Notes under the pieces: generated by a model
What the model saw: the letters and a program-made list of their open reading frames with translations, nothing else
Told to the model about the DNA's origin: nothing
The model's database searches: none
Assembly (NCBI GenBank): GCA_039980135.1
Contig: JBDXCV010000003.1
Span: 682,001-746,000, forward strand
Source: Alphaproteobacteria bacterium
Lineage (GTDB): Bacteria; Pseudomonadota; Alphaproteobacteria; UBA6615
Direction: 5' to 3'
Length of the DNA stretch: 64,000 nt
Program-made: the position numbers and the translations under genes
In this document: piece after piece, positions 35,410-45,309 of the stretch
Position numbering within the stretch: the stretch's first letter is position 1
How the letters are laid out: each line of letters begins with the position of its first letter

Positions 35410-38085
35410 ATGAGCGTGACCGGCCAGGACAGCCTGAAGACCCGCCGTACCCTGAACGTTGCGGGCCAGAGCTATGACTATTTCAGCCTCGAAGCCGCCG
35501 CCGAGAAACTCGGCGATGTTTCGCGTCTGCCCTATTCCCTGAAGGTGCTGCTGGAGAACATGCTGCGCTACGAGGACGGACGCACCGTCTCGACCGACGA
35601 TGTGCAGGCGCTGGCGGACTGGCTCAAGGAGCAGCGCTCACCGCGCGAGATCGCCTATCGACCGGCCCGCGTACTGATGCAGGATTTCACCGGCGTACCC
35701 GCGGTCGTCGATCTGGCGGCGATGCGTGACGCCGTCGACAATCTCGACGCCGACCCGCGCCTGATCAACCCGCTCTCGCCGGTCGATCTGGTGATCGACC
35801 ATTCGGTGATGGTCGATCATGCCGGCGACGATGCCGCCTTCGCCAAGAATGTCGAGCTCGAGTTCGAGCGCAACGGCGAGCGTTATGAGTTCCTGCGCTG
35901 GGGCCAGGGCGCCTTCGACAATTTCCGTGTCGTCCCGCCGGGAACCGGAATCTGCCATCAGGTGAATCTCGAGTATCTGGCCAAGACGGTCTGGACCGCC
36001 GAGGAAGACGGCAAGACGATCGCCTATCCCGACACGCTCGTCGGCACCGACAGCCACACGACCATGGTCAATGGTCTTGGCGTGCTGGGCTGGGGCGTGG
36101 GCGGCATCGAGGCCGAGGCCGCGATGCTCGGCCAGCCGATCTCGATGGTCGTGCCCGAGGTCATCGGGTTCCGTCTCGATGGCGAACTCAAGGAAGGCAT
36201 GACCGCGACCGATCTGGTCCTGACGGTCACGCAGATGCTGCGCGCCAAGGGTGTCGTCGGCAAGTTCGTCGAATTCTACGGTGACGGCCTCGACCATCTG
36301 ACCCTGGCCGACCGCGCCACCATTTCGAACATGGCGCCGGAATATGGCGCTACCTGCGGCATCTTCCCGGTCGATGAGGAAACCCTCCGCTACATGCGCT
36401 TCACGGGGCGTAGCGACGAGACCGTCGCCCTCGTCGAGGCCTATGCCAAGGCCCAGGGCATGTGGCGCATCAAGGGAGAGTGGAACCCGGTCTTCACCGA
36501 CAGCTTGTCCCTCGATCTGTCCAGCGTTGAGCCCTCCCTCGCCGGGCCGAAGCGCCCGCAGGACCGCGTGGCCCTGTCGGGTATGGTCGAGTCGGCCAAA
36601 ACCGCGCTTGCGGATATGGGTGCGGGCAAGGCCACGGCCGTCGAAGGTACCGATTACGATATCTCGCCGGCCGACGTGGTGATCGCCGCGATCACCAGTT
36701 GCACCAACACCTCCAACCCGTCCGTGCTGGTCGCCGCGGGGCTCGTTGCCAAGAAGGCGCGCGAACTCGGCCTCGACCGCAAGCCCTGGGTGAAGACATC
36801 CTTCGCACCGGGCAGCCAGGTGGTCACCGACTATCTCGAGGCGGCGGGTCTGCAGACCTATCTCGACGAGATCGGCTTTGATCTTGTCGGCTATGGCTGC
36901 ACCACCTGTATCGGCAATTCAGGCCCGCTGAAGCCGGAGATTCACGAGGCGATCGTCGAGGGCGATATCGGCGTCGGTGCGGTGCTTTCGGGCAACCGCA
37001 ACTTCGAAGGCCGGGTGCATCCGCTGACCAAGCTCAACTATCTGGCCTCGCCGCCGCTGGTGGTCGCCTATGCGATCGCGGGTTCGATGCTGGTCGATGT
37101 TTACAATGACGCGCTGGGTCAGGATTCCGACGGCAACGACGTGTTCCTGAAGGACATCTGGCCGAGCAACAAGGAGGTGCAGGATATTCTCGAGAACGTC
37201 CTGACCGCCGAGATGTTCCGCAAGCGCTACGACAACGTGTTCGAGGGCGACAAGGCCTGGCAGGACATCAAGACTTCGGCCGGGCTGACCTATGAGTGGA
37301 ACGACGGCTCGACCTATGTCCGCCATCCCAGCTTCTTCGAGGACATGGCGCCGGAACCCGGCGCGATGTCCGATGTGATCGGCGCGCGCCCCCTGGCGAT
37401 CCTCGCCGACAGTGTGACGACCGACCATATTTCGCCGGCTGGCTCGATCAAGGAAGACGGCCCCGCGGGGGATTACCTGAAAATGCATCAGGTCCGGCCG
37501 ATCGACTTCAACTCGTTCGGCTCGCGCCGCGGCAATCACGAGGTGATGATGCGGGGCACGTTCGCCAATATCCGCATCCGCAACGAGATGGCCCCGGGCA
37601 CCGAGGGTGGCGAGACGATCCATTATCCGTCGGGCGAACAGATGTCGATCTACGATGCCGCCATCCGGTATCAGGCCGAAGAGGTGCCCCTGGTCATCGT
37701 CGGCGGTCGCGAATACGGCACCGGGTCGTCGCGCGACTGGGCCGCAAAGGGCACGCGCCTGCTGGGGGTCAAGGCGGTGATCGTCGAGAGCTTCGAACGC
37801 ATCCATCGCTCGAACCTCGTGGGCATGGGCGTGTTGCCGCTGCAGTTCCCCGACGGCACCGACCGCAAGTCACTGGAGCTAACCGGCCGTGAGATGTTCG
37901 ACATTGTCGGCGTGGCCGGCGGGCTCAAGCCGCGGGCGAACCTCGGCTGCACGATCTCCTATGAGGATGGTTCGTCCAAGGAGGTCGAACTTCTCTGCCG
38001 GATCGATACCCTCGATGAGGTGGAATATTACCGCCATGGCGGCATTCTCCAGTATGTGCTGCGCAATATGCTGGAAGCCGCTTGA
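35410..38085 (+). CDS. acnA: Aconitate hydratase A
   Basis: 891 residues, the bacterial AcnA/IRP-type length. The [4Fe-4S] ligands are Cys431 ([10 protein letters not shown]) and Cys497/Cys500 ([11 protein letters not shown]). Substrate-binding stretches such as [25 protein letters not shown] and the C-terminal swivel domain (about 680-890, [17 protein letters not shown]) are intact. It isomerises citrate and isocitrate in the TCA cycle. ATG 35410 follows GGGAAGGAG. Monocistronic as far as seen. Confidence 0.97.
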   Translation: MSVTGQDSLKTRRTLNVAGQSYDYFSLEAAAEKLGDVSRLPYSLKVLLENMLRYEDGRTVSTDDVQALADWLKEQRSPREIAYRPARVLMQDFTGVPAVVDLAAMRDAVDNLDADPRLINPLSPVDLVIDHSVMVDHAGDDAAFAKNVELEFERNGERYEFLRWGQGAFDNFRVVPPGTGICHQVNLEYLAKTVWTAEEDGKTIAYPDTLVGTDSHTTMVNGLGVLGWGVGGIEAEAAMLGQPISMVVPEVIGFRLDGELKEGMTATDLVLTVTQMLRAKGVVGKFVEFYGDGLDHLTLADRATISNMAPEYGATCGIFPVDEETLRYMRFTGRSDETVALVEAYAKAQGMWRIKGEWNPVFTDSLSLDLSSVEPSLAGPKRPQDRVALSGMVESAKTALADMGAGKATAVEGTDYDISPADVVIAAITSCTNTSNPSVLVAAGLVAKKARELGLDRKPWVKTSFAPGSQVVTDYLEAAGLQTYLDEIGFDLVGYGCTTCIGNSGPLKPEIHEAIVEGDIGVGAVLSGNRNFEGRVHPLTKLNYLASPPLVVAYAIAGSMLVDVYNDALGQDSDGNDVFLKDIWPSNKEVQDILENVLTAEMFRKRYDNVFEGDKAWQDIKTSAGLTYEWNDGSTYVRHPSFFEDMAPEPGAMSDVIGARPLAILADSVTTDHISPAGSIKEDGPAGDYLKMHQVRPIDFNSFGSRRGNHEVMMRGTFANIRIRNEMAPGTEGGETIHYPSGEQMSIYDAAIRYQAEEVPLVIVGGREYGTGSSRDWAAKGTRLLGVKAVIVESFERIHRSNLVGMGVLPLQFPDGTDRKSLELTGREMFDIVGVAGGLKPRANLGCTISYEDGSSKEVELLCRIDTLDEVEYYRHGGILQYVLRNMLEAA

Positions 38086-38143
38086 GGCGTTTGTCACCGT
38101 CAGTTGATTGGTCCGTGACGGGCCCGGCGTCCATATTCGTGGC

Positions 38144-38950
38144 ATGTCGCAGATGTTGATCAGTTCCGCGCGGCGCCCCTGGGGCGCGTTGCGCCGTGGT
38201 GCCTCCGCCCTCGCGCGCGTTGCGCTGTTGGCGGCCGGGCTTGGCATGGCATCGCTTGCGTCAGTTTCGGCATATGCGGATCAGCAGCTCACGGTGGTTG
38301 AACTCTACACCTCGCAGGGCTGTCCGGCCTGTCCGGCGGCAGACAAACTGCTGGCCAAACTGGCCGATCGGCCCGGTATCCTGGCGCTGAGTTTCCACGT
38401 CGATTACTGGGACTATATCGGCTGGGCGGACCCGTTTGCGAACGAGGTCTATGCCGCGCGCCAGCAACGCTATCTGGAACAGCTGAAGCTGCCCTATGTC
38501 TACACGCCGCAGATGGTCGTGGACGGCAAACTGCATGCGTCGGGCAACAAGAAACACCGGGTCGAGTCCAATATCGAACACGCGCGCGACCAGAAACAGG
38601 GCCGTGTGTCCGTCACGGTGACCCGCATATCCGAGGGCCAGGTGCGCGTCCAGATCCCCAGTGCCGATGCGCTCTATCGCGGCGAGGCGGACATCATGCT
38701 CGTCCGGTTCGACGAGAAGCATGTGACCGACGTGACCCGTGGCGAGAACAAGGGAAAGACCCTCATCAACCACAACGTCGTCAGGCTGCTGCGGCCTGTC
38801 GCGGACTGGAACGGCGAGGCGGTGGATCTGGTGATGCGCCTGCAGGATATCGGTGGCGCCGACCCGGCCTACTGCGCCATCTTCGTCCAGGAGCGCGGCC
38901 AGGGCCGAATCCTCGGCGCTTCCGTGGTGGATATGCGCCCCCGTTCCTAG
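38144..38950 (+). CDS. DUF1223-family thioredoxin-like exported protein
   Basis: About 268 residues. Signal peptide to about residue 45 (VSAYAD). The thioredoxin-like DUF1223 domain has VVELYTSQGCPACPAADKLL (a CPAC pair), SFHVDYWDYIGWADPF and YVYTPQMVVDGK, where VYTPQ supplies the cis-Pro. A beta-sandwich C-terminal half follows. Periplasmic; function not established, possibly redox. ATG 38144 and 38153 are both possible starts. Next to acnA on the same strand, but 58 bases apart and probably independent. Confidence 0.85.
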   Translation: MSQMLISSARRPWGALRRGASALARVALLAAGLGMASLASVSAYADQQLTVVELYTSQGCPACPAADKLLAKLADRPGILALSFHVDYWDYIGWADPFANEVYAARQQRYLEQLKLPYVYTPQMVVDGKLHASGNKKHRVESNIEHARDQKQGRVSVTVTRISEGQVRVQIPSADALYRGEADIMLVRFDEKHVTDVTRGENKGKTLINHNVVRLLRPVADWNGEAVDLVMRLQDIGGADPAYCAIFVQERGQGRILGASVVDMRPRS

Positions 38951-38964
38951 AGCATTTCGTGCTC

Positions 38965-40716
38965 TCAGACGGGTGTCAGCCTAACAATCCCCAGTTTGGC
39001 CAGCCATAAAATGGACCGCCGCGTCGCGCGCGCGGGCGTTCTGGCGGCCGCTATGAGCGTGCCCACATCAATGCCTTCCGTGCCTTCCCCGTCGGGGATC
39101 GCGCCGAGCAACGACCGCAAATCCGGCCCGGACAGCATGAGCCCCACGCCCGCACTGTTGATGGTGTGCCGCACCAGCGCCTCAAGGTCGCCGTCGGGCG
39201 CGCGCCGCGTGACGCGCGTGCCGTCGCGCAACGCGGCGCTCGGATATCCGGCGAAGACCTTGTACGGATCGTCGCGCAGGGGGTCGGTCGCCCGGCCGGA
39301 GACGGGTGCGGCGACCTCCGGGTCGTGTCGGCGCCGGTCCGCGAGGTCGGTCCATAGTGCCTCATAGGCCGGGATGATGACCGACCAGTCATAGACGGAC
39401 CGTGCCCGCGCGCGCCCGTCGTTGCCCATCTTGCGGCGCAGGTCCGGGTCGTCGATCAGGCGCATATAGGCAGCCGTCGCCGCGTCGATGTCCACCGCGG
39501 TGAACTGTGCGGTACGGGCGATATAGCCGCCATAGCTGAACCGGCCGCTCCGGTAGCGCGATACGATATCCAGGCCGTCGCCCGGGGCAGCGGAGATTGT
39601 CGGGATTGCGATGCCCTGCACGCCGTCCTCGATGGTGTCGCGATAACCGTTCCAGTCCGTCACCACGACGGGCAGGCCGGACGCCATGGCCTCGATCGGC
39701 GTCAGTCCGAATGTCTCCTGAATATTGTCGGAGAGCGAGGTGAACAAATCCGCCCCCGACCAGGCCTGACGGCGCGCATCGGCGTCACGACCGTCGACGA
39801 TGTGAACGGGTATGTCCGGGCAGGCGTCCCGCGCGAGGTATTCGATCTGGTGGCGCTCCGCGTCGGTCTCGAACCAGCCCGCGAGGATCAGATGCACCTT
39901 GCGGCCGGTCTTCTCGTGCGCCGCCTGCAAGCCCAGAAACATGGGTAGCGGATGCGCCTTGGCGGTCGCCGACAGGCGGCCGAGGAACAGCGCTGCAACG
40001 GCGTCGTCGGCGATATCATGCGCGGCCCGGAATGCGGCGCGGGCGGCGGGGTCGGGGTCGAAGGCGACGGTGTCGATGCCCAGCGGGATCACCGGCAACT
40101 GCAGGCCGGCCGCGTTGCGTCCGGTACCGGCGAGGGCGCCGAGCCGCGATTCGAGATAGTCCCCCCATTCGTCGAGTACGCCAGCCAGCGTATCGCGCAC
40201 GGCCTGCGAGGTGCAGATGACGGCGTCCCAGGGCTGCAGCGGCGCGGTGGCGAGGCTGCCGATCGCCTCCATGACCGTGTCGCTGGCGGTGGTATGGGTG
40301 ATCCCGCACAGGCTCCACCCGCGCTGGTCGTACGCCCGGCGCAGCCAGGCCTGATCCGCGATGGTCGGGCTGGGATAGAACAGGCATCCGGTCTCGGCCA
40401 GGCGTTCGGGGGTGTCGACGGAGACCCAGCGTGCGCTGTGCAGGGGACGCGATCCGTCCAAGGCGGCCTTGCGTGTCGTCTCGGCGAATTCTTCCGCCGA
40501 GGCCCGATTGGGTGCCATGCACACCATATCGCGCGAACGGCCATGCCGTGCGAGGCCGGCGAGAAAACTCGCGCCCGCCGATTGCCGTCCCATGAGGCGT
40601 TCGCCGGCCATCGTGTAGCCGTCGGATTTGTAATAGACGACGACGTTCTCGGCCGGATCGCTTTTCGCCGGGCGGGCGGCGGGCGCGTCGGGGTCGTCCG
40701 GGGAATCGATCGGCAT
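38965..40716 (-). CDS. Glycosyltransferase family 4-like protein
   Basis: About 583 residues. The central part is a GT-B glycosyltransferase: acceptor-side Rossmann half (about 60-220), then FLGRLSATAKAHPLPMFLGLQ, LILAGWF, GADLFTSLSDNIQETFGLTPIEAMASGLPVVVTDWNGY, which holds the GT4 EX7E motif. An additional C-terminal domain of about 150 residues has no assignment (KVFAGYPSAAL, LEALVRHTINSAGVGLMLSG). Substrates unknown; probably envelope or exopolysaccharide sugar transfer. The start at ATG 40716 is preferred; readings up to 40806 would reach the divergent helicase start. Confidence 0.85.
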   Translation of the reverse strand: MPIDSPDDPDAPAARPAKSDPAENVVVYYKSDGYTMAGERLMGRQSAGASFLAGLARHGRSRDMVCMAPNRASAEEFAETTRKAALDGSRPLHSARWVSVDTPERLAETGCLFYPSPTIADQAWLRRAYDQRGWSLCGITHTTASDTVMEAIGSLATAPLQPWDAVICTSQAVRDTLAGVLDEWGDYLESRLGALAGTGRNAAGLQLPVIPLGIDTVAFDPDPAARAAFRAAHDIADDAVAALFLGRLSATAKAHPLPMFLGLQAAHEKTGRKVHLILAGWFETDAERHQIEYLARDACPDIPVHIVDGRDADARRQAWSGADLFTSLSDNIQETFGLTPIEAMASGLPVVVTDWNGYRDTIEDGVQGIAIPTISAAPGDGLDIVSRYRSGRFSYGGYIARTAQFTAVDIDAATAAYMRLIDDPDLRRKMGNDGRARARSVYDWSVIIPAYEALWTDLADRRRHDPEVAAPVSGRATDPLRDDPYKVFAGYPSAALRDGTRVTRRAPDGDLEALVRHTINSAGVGLMLSGPDLRSLLGAIPDGEGTEGIDVGTLIAAARTPARATRRSILWLAKLGIVRLTPV

Positions 40717-40804
40717 AGAGGTGGTTACTCCTTCTTCGAGCCATGATTCTAGTCGGGCCATGTGACCGGTTGCAATCGGATGCGGGAGTGGGGATGCTTG
40801 GGCC

Positions 40805-43396
40805 ATGTCCGTTCATGCTTCCCGTCCCGTCAAAGCCGTTCTGGGGCCGACCAACACCGGTAAAACCTATCTCGCGATCGACCGCATGCTCGGCCATGCC
40901 AGCGGGATGATCGGGTTCCCGCTGCGCTTGCTGGCGCGCGAGAATTACGACCGCGTCGTGCAGTTGAAGGGTGCTGCCGCGGTGGCGCTGATTACCGGCG
41001 AGGAGCGGATCGTGCCGGCCAATCCGCGCTATTATCTGTGTACCGTCGAGGCAATGCCGCTTGATCTGGAAGTGGATTTCCTGGCGATCGACGAGGTCCA
41101 GCTCTGCGCCGATCCGGAACGCGGCCATGTTTTCACCCATCGTTTGCTGCGCGCGCGTGGGCGCGAGGAAACGATGCTGCTGGGCGCAGAGACCATGGCG
41201 GCGATCATCCGCCGCCTGATCCCCGACGTGCAAATCGAGCGCCGCGAACGTTTCTCCAGGCTCGGCTATGGCGGATACCGCAAGCTCACGCGGCTGCCGC
41301 CGCGCAGCGCGGTCGTCGCCTTCTCCGCTGCGAACGTCTATGCGCTGGCTGAATTGCTGCGCCGTCAATGCGGCGGCACCGCTGTCGTGTTGGGCGCGCT
41401 CAGTCCGCGCACGCGCAACGCCCAGGTGGCGATGTACGAGGCCGGGGAGGTCGATTATCTGGTCGCCACCGATGCGATCGGCATGGGACTCAACATGGGC
41501 ATCACCCATGTCGGTTTCTCGGCCATGACCAAGTTCGACGGCCACGGGTTCCGCCGCCTGTCGCCCAGCGAGGTGGGGCAGATCGCCGGGCGCGCGGGCA
41601 GATACATGGAAGACGGCACCTTCGGCCCGACCGCGGACCTGGACCCGTTCGAGCCGGAACTCGTCGCGGCCGTCGAGGCCCATGAATTCGATCCGGTACT
41701 GTCGATCTTCTGGCGCAACGCCAATCTCGATTTTTCCACCGCCGATGCGCTCAAGCGCAGCCTCGAAGAACCGCCCCCCGACCGTGAGCTCCGCCGCACA
41801 CCACCCACGGATGATTACAACGCGCTGCTCGCGATGCGCGAGCATGACGATATCCGGGACATGGCGACCAACCCCGAGGCGGTACGCGCGCTCTGGGACA
41901 CGTGCCAGATTCCCGACTTCAGCGGCGATCTGTCGGGCAACCACACACGCCTGGTGGCGCGCATCTACCGTTTTCTGATGGCGGAGGCCGGGCGTATTCC
42001 CGCCGACTGGATCGAGCGTTCGATCGGCCAGTTCGATCGCGTCGATGGCGATATCGATACGCTGATGGCGCGGATCGCCGGGGTGCGCACCTGGTCCTAT
42101 ATCTCCCACCGGCAATCCTGGCTCGATGACCCCGACGGGTTGCAGGCCCGGGCGCGGGAACTGGAGGACAAGCTCTCCGATGCCCTGCATGAATGCCTGA
42201 CCCAGCGCTTCGTCGACCGCAAGGCGTCGGTGATCACGCGGGGTTTGCGCGAGAAGGACAAATTGCTGGCGGGCGTGTCGGATGAAGGAACCATCACCGT
42301 CGAGGGCGAGGAGGTCGGCCGGCTCGACGGATTCCGGTTTGTGCCGCTGGATGAAGAGGTTGCGGCGAGCCCGCGGCTGATGGCCGCCGCCAACCGCGCC
42401 GTCCGCGAATCGATCGGCGCTCGGACCGCGGCACTGGCCGGCGCCGATGACGAGGCCTTTACCCTCGATCGTGCGGGCGCCCGGATCATCTGGCAGCAGG
42501 CTCCCGTCGCGCGGTTGACGTCCGGTGCCGACATTCTGCATCCGCTGGTTGAAGTGCTGCCGAGCGATTTGCTCGATGTGCCGTTGCGCGAAGACATGCG
42601 GGTGCGGCTGCAGGGGTGGCTTGAGGCGACGCTCGGTGCCGATCTCGCGCCGTTGTTCGCGCTGACCCGGGCGAAGTTCTCCGGGGCCGCGCGGGGGCTC
42701 GCCTTCCGTCTCAGCGAGGGCCTGGGATGCGTCGCGCGGGTGAAGGGCGATGATCCGGCCAACCACCTCACCGACGAAGACCGCAAGGCGCTGGCCAAGG
42801 TCGGGATTCGCATCGGCGTTGCATCGGTCTATCTGCCGGCCCTGCTCAAGGGACGGGTGATGGAACTCAAGGCGATGCTGTATCGCATTCGTGCGGATGG
42901 CGAGGCTGCCGAAACCCTGACAGGGTTGCCCGACGGTGGCGCCACGGCGATGCCGCGCTCCGAGTTGATCGACAGTCATTGGTATCTGTCGCTGGGGTTC
43001 TGTCCGGCCGGACCTGTTGCCGTGCGCGCGGATGAGCTGGAGCGTCTGTCGGCGGCGATCCGGCGTGGTACCAAGGCGGGCGCGTTCACGGTCAGCCCCG
43101 ACCTGTTGTCGCGCATTGATGCCCCCGCCGATGTTTTCGCCCGGATGATTCGCAGCTTCGGCTACGCCGTGCGCGAGGAGGACGATGTCATCAAGGTCAC
43201 GCGCCGCGCGCCCCGGCACCGCCCCGGCCATAAGGCGCAGGGCAATCGCGTGGCGGACAAGCAGGGCGCCGGCAAAAAGGGAGGACCGCCCCGCAAGAAG
43301 GGAGCCGGTAAACCGAGGACGAAGAAGGCGGCGCCGGCCTATGATCCCGATTCACCTTTCGCGGCGCTGGCAGTCCTGAAGGAACGGGGACGTTGA
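40805..43396 (+). CDS. Suv3-like DExH-box RNA helicase
   Basis: 863 residues. Motif I GPTNTGKT, motif Ia PLRLLAREN, motif II in DFLAIDEVQL (DEVQ, as in Suv3), and motif VI in SEVGQIAGRAGRYMEDG. The C-terminal half is a Suv3/MgpS-type region, and the last 60 residues form a Lys/Arg/Gly-rich tail. Bacterial relatives probably unwind structured RNA with exoribonucleases. It starts an ordered block with S4, TerB, fdxA and carD, and the next gene overlaps its stop. Confidence 0.93.
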   Translation: MSVHASRPVKAVLGPTNTGKTYLAIDRMLGHASGMIGFPLRLLARENYDRVVQLKGAAAVALITGEERIVPANPRYYLCTVEAMPLDLEVDFLAIDEVQLCADPERGHVFTHRLLRARGREETMLLGAETMAAIIRRLIPDVQIERRERFSRLGYGGYRKLTRLPPRSAVVAFSAANVYALAELLRRQCGGTAVVLGALSPRTRNAQVAMYEAGEVDYLVATDAIGMGLNMGITHVGFSAMTKFDGHGFRRLSPSEVGQIAGRAGRYMEDGTFGPTADLDPFEPELVAAVEAHEFDPVLSIFWRNANLDFSTADALKRSLEEPPPDRELRRTPPTDDYNALLAMREHDDIRDMATNPEAVRALWDTCQIPDFSGDLSGNHTRLVARIYRFLMAEAGRIPADWIERSIGQFDRVDGDIDTLMARIAGVRTWSYISHRQSWLDDPDGLQARARELEDKLSDALHECLTQRFVDRKASVITRGLREKDKLLAGVSDEGTITVEGEEVGRLDGFRFVPLDEEVAASPRLMAAANRAVRESIGARTAALAGADDEAFTLDRAGARIIWQQAPVARLTSGADILHPLVEVLPSDLLDVPLREDMRVRLQGWLEATLGADLAPLFALTRAKFSGAARGLAFRLSEGLGCVARVKGDDPANHLTDEDRKALAKVGIRIGVASVYLPALLKGRVMELKAMLYRIRADGEAAETLTGLPDGGATAMPRSELIDSHWYLSLGFCPAGPVAVRADELERLSAAIRRGTKAGAFTVSPDLLSRIDAPADVFARMIRSFGYAVREEDDVIKVTRRAPRHRPGHKAQGNRVADKQGAGKKGGPPRKKGAGKPRTKKAAPAYDPDSPFAALAVLKERGR

Positions 43397-43812
43397 GCGC
43401 GGGCGCAGGCGGGGCGGCGCCGGAAAGCCCGGCCGGCCGCAACGCGGCCTCGCTGCGCCTCGACAAGTGGCTCTGGTATGCGCGGTTCTGCAAGACCCGC
43501 AGCCTGGCGACCGCCATGTGCCGCGCCGGGCAGGTCCGGGTAAACAAGGTGCCGGTCCGGAAATCGAACCAGTCGGTGAGGGCCGGCGATGTACTGACAT
43601 TCTCGCAAGGCCCGCGCATACGCGTCATCCGCATTGCGGCGCTTGCGACCCGCCGCGGCCCCGCGCCGGAAGCCGCCACATTGTATGAGGATATATCGCC
43701 GCCCATGCCGCCACGTCCGGCCCGTCCGGCGGCGGTGGGCCTGCGTGAACCGGGCGCGGGGCGCCCCACCAAGCGCGACCGCCGCGCCCTCGATCGTCTG
43801 CGTGACAATTGA
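43393..43812 (+). CDS. S4-domain RNA-binding protein (Hsp15-like)
   Basis: 139 residues. The S4 domain (about 18-85) reads SLRLDKWLWYARFCKTRSLATAM, GQVRVN and VRAGDVLTF. The C terminus is basic and ends KRDRRALDRLRDN. Hsp15 relatives bind stalled 50S subunits carrying nascent chains. The TTG start at 43393 overlaps the helicase stop as TTGA, implying coupling. Confidence 0.9.
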   Translation: MSAGAGGAAPESPAGRNAASLRLDKWLWYARFCKTRSLATAMCRAGQVRVNKVPVRKSNQSVRAGDVLTFSQGPRIRVIRIAALATRRGPAPEAATLYEDISPPMPPRPARPAAVGLREPGAGRPTKRDRRALDRLRDN

Positions 43813-43917
43813 GGCGGTTTTGCGAATTCGCTCTGCTTCACACGACTGTCGGTTGTTCGCCGCCCGCCCGGTCATGTAAGGCAAGTTCATGTATGGCGAC
43901 AGGTTTGGGAGGTGATC

Positions 43918-44382
43918 ATGCTTGATCGATTGAAATCCATGTTTTCACCGGATGCGGGCGGCGCACCCGCGCGCGCCCACGGCCCGGATGAGCTGCAACT
44001 TGCGGCGGCGGCGCTCCTGGTCGAGGCCGCGCGGATGGATGATGACTATGACGCCGGTGAGCGGGCCCTGATCGGGTCGCTGTTGCGGGACCGTTTCGAT
44101 CTCGATGCGCCCGACATCGAGGCGCTGCTGGCGGCGGCGGATGCGGCAACGGAAGATCTTGTCGAGGTGTATGGTTTTGCGCGTCAGGTGAAGGATGCAT
44201 TCGAACATGACGAGCGCGTCCGGATGATCGAGATGCTGTGGGAGGTGGTTTATGCCGACGGTGAAGTTCACGACCATGAGGCAAATTTGTTGCGACGCGT
44301 TGCGGGCCTCATCTACGTTAGCGATAGGGAGAGCGGGGATGCGCGTAAACGGGTGCTTGACCGACGGCGCGCAGCTTCGTAA
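43918..44382 (+). CDS. TerB-family (tellurite resistance-like) protein
   Basis: 154 residues, mostly helical. The TerB fold is recognised by LQLAAAALLVEAARMDDDYDAGERALI and MLWEVVYADGEVHDHEANLLRRVAGLI, with acidic metal-binding Asp/Glu pairs. The family is thought to bind divalent metal; a role in tellurite resistance is only nominal. ATG 43918 is preferred over GTG 43912 because GGGAGGTG lies just upstream. Between the S4 and ferredoxin genes. Confidence 0.9.
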   Translation: MLDRLKSMFSPDAGGAPARAHGPDELQLAAAALLVEAARMDDDYDAGERALIGSLLRDRFDLDAPDIEALLAAADAATEDLVEVYGFARQVKDAFEHDERVRMIEMLWEVVYADGEVHDHEANLLRRVAGLIYVSDRESGDARKRVLDRRRAAS

Positions 44383-44418
44383 GTCCTCTCTCGAGATTGG
44401 CCGAAAGGAATTCTGAAG

Positions 44419-44760
44419 ATGCCGTACGTCGTCACCGAAGCCTGCATCAAATGCAAGTACACGGACTGTGTGGAAGTCTGCCCCGTCGATTGTTTCTACG
44501 AGGGTGAGAACATGCTGGTGATTCACCCGGATGAGTGCATCGATTGCGGTGTATGCGAGCCGGAATGCCCGGCCGAGGCGATCATTCCCGATGTCGAGCC
44601 GGAAGCCGAGAAATGGCTCGAGATGAATCGCGAATATTCGGAAGGCAAGTGGCCGAATATCACCGCGAAGAAGGACGAGGCGCCGGAAGCGGACAATTTC
44701 AAGTCCGAAGAGGGCAAGTTCGAGAAGTACTTCAGCGCCAATCCGGGAAGCGGCGATTAG
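44419..44760 (+). CDS. fdxA: 7Fe ferredoxin FdxA
   Basis: 113 residues. Cluster ligands in the first half: Cys9, Cys17, Cys21 and Cys25 ([19 protein letters not shown], with an extra Cys12). In the second half: Cys40, Cys43, Cys46 and Cys50 ([12 protein letters not shown]). This is the pattern of [3Fe-4S][4Fe-4S] ferredoxins (FdxA/FdII). A low-potential electron carrier in the cytoplasm. It is adjacent to carD, a conserved alphaproteobacterial neighbourhood. Confidence 0.95.
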   Translation: MPYVVTEACIKCKYTDCVEVCPVDCFYEGENMLVIHPDECIDCGVCEPECPAEAIIPDVEPEAEKWLEMNREYSEGKWPNITAKKDEAPEADNFKSEEGKFEKYFSANPGSGD

Positions 44761-44822
44761 GCATTATCGTCGAGCTGGTGCCTGACGGGCGCAGCTGCCT
44801 ACCAAAACCGCGATAAATCTGT

Positions 44823-44828
44823 TATAAT
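44823..44828 (+). promoter_or_regulatory. Possible -10 element upstream of carD
   Basis: A perfect TATAAT sits in the 210-base gap between fdxA and carD. No convincing -35 box is visible 16-18 bases upstream. If real, it would give carD its own promoter with a leader of about 135 bases. Confidence 0.35.
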
Positions 44829-44970
44829 GAGCGTCATTCGAGGGACGGCTGTCGCCGTCCCTTGTTCTTGCATTCTACGCTGGAATACGGCTAACCCCCT
44901 TGAATCGCGCCCATTTCGCGGTCCGTATGCGGTTGTGCCCCGTTTCGGCAGACAGGTAACGGAACTGAAC

Positions 44971-45309
44971 ATGGCGAAAACGACGAAAACCACCAAGGCG
45001 GCAAAAAAACCGGCGGCAAAGGCCAAAACGGCATCCAAATCCGCCGCGAAGTCCACCGCGAAGGCCGCTTCCAAGCCGGCGGCCAAGCCGGCAGCGAAGA
45101 CGGCGGCGAAAAAGTCCGCTCCGAAGGCCAAGCCGGCGGCCAAGAAGCCGGCAGCAAAGAAGCCCGCGGCGAAGAAAGCCGCGCCGAAGGCGGCGGCCAA
45201 GAAAAGCGCGGCGCCGAAGGCTGCCGCCAAGAGGGCCGCTGCGCCCGCTACCACGGCGAAAGCGGCCGCGCCGGCAAAGCCGGCCGCCAAGCGCACGCCG
45301 GCGAAGAAG
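44971..45309 (+). repeat. Low-complexity Lys/Ala/Pro repeat region in carD
   Basis: The first 113 codons of carD encode imperfect repeats of AAK, KKPAAK and KKAAPKAAAKK, consisting almost only of Lys, Ala, Pro, Ser and Thr. The DNA is correspondingly repetitive (gccggcggccaag-like units), so length variation between strains by slippage is expected. Confidence 0.85.

Noticed and set aside
40016-43231. A very long minus-strand open frame across the Suv3-like helicase region
   Set aside because: It is the antisense of the helicase with no recognisable domain; its low stop count is an effect of high GC. The plus-strand protein has clear helicase motifs.
45001-45300. Repeats in carD considered as CRISPR or tandem DNA repeats
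   Set aside because: The units are irregular, have no spacers, and follow the codons of an AKKPAAK protein repeat inside an open frame.
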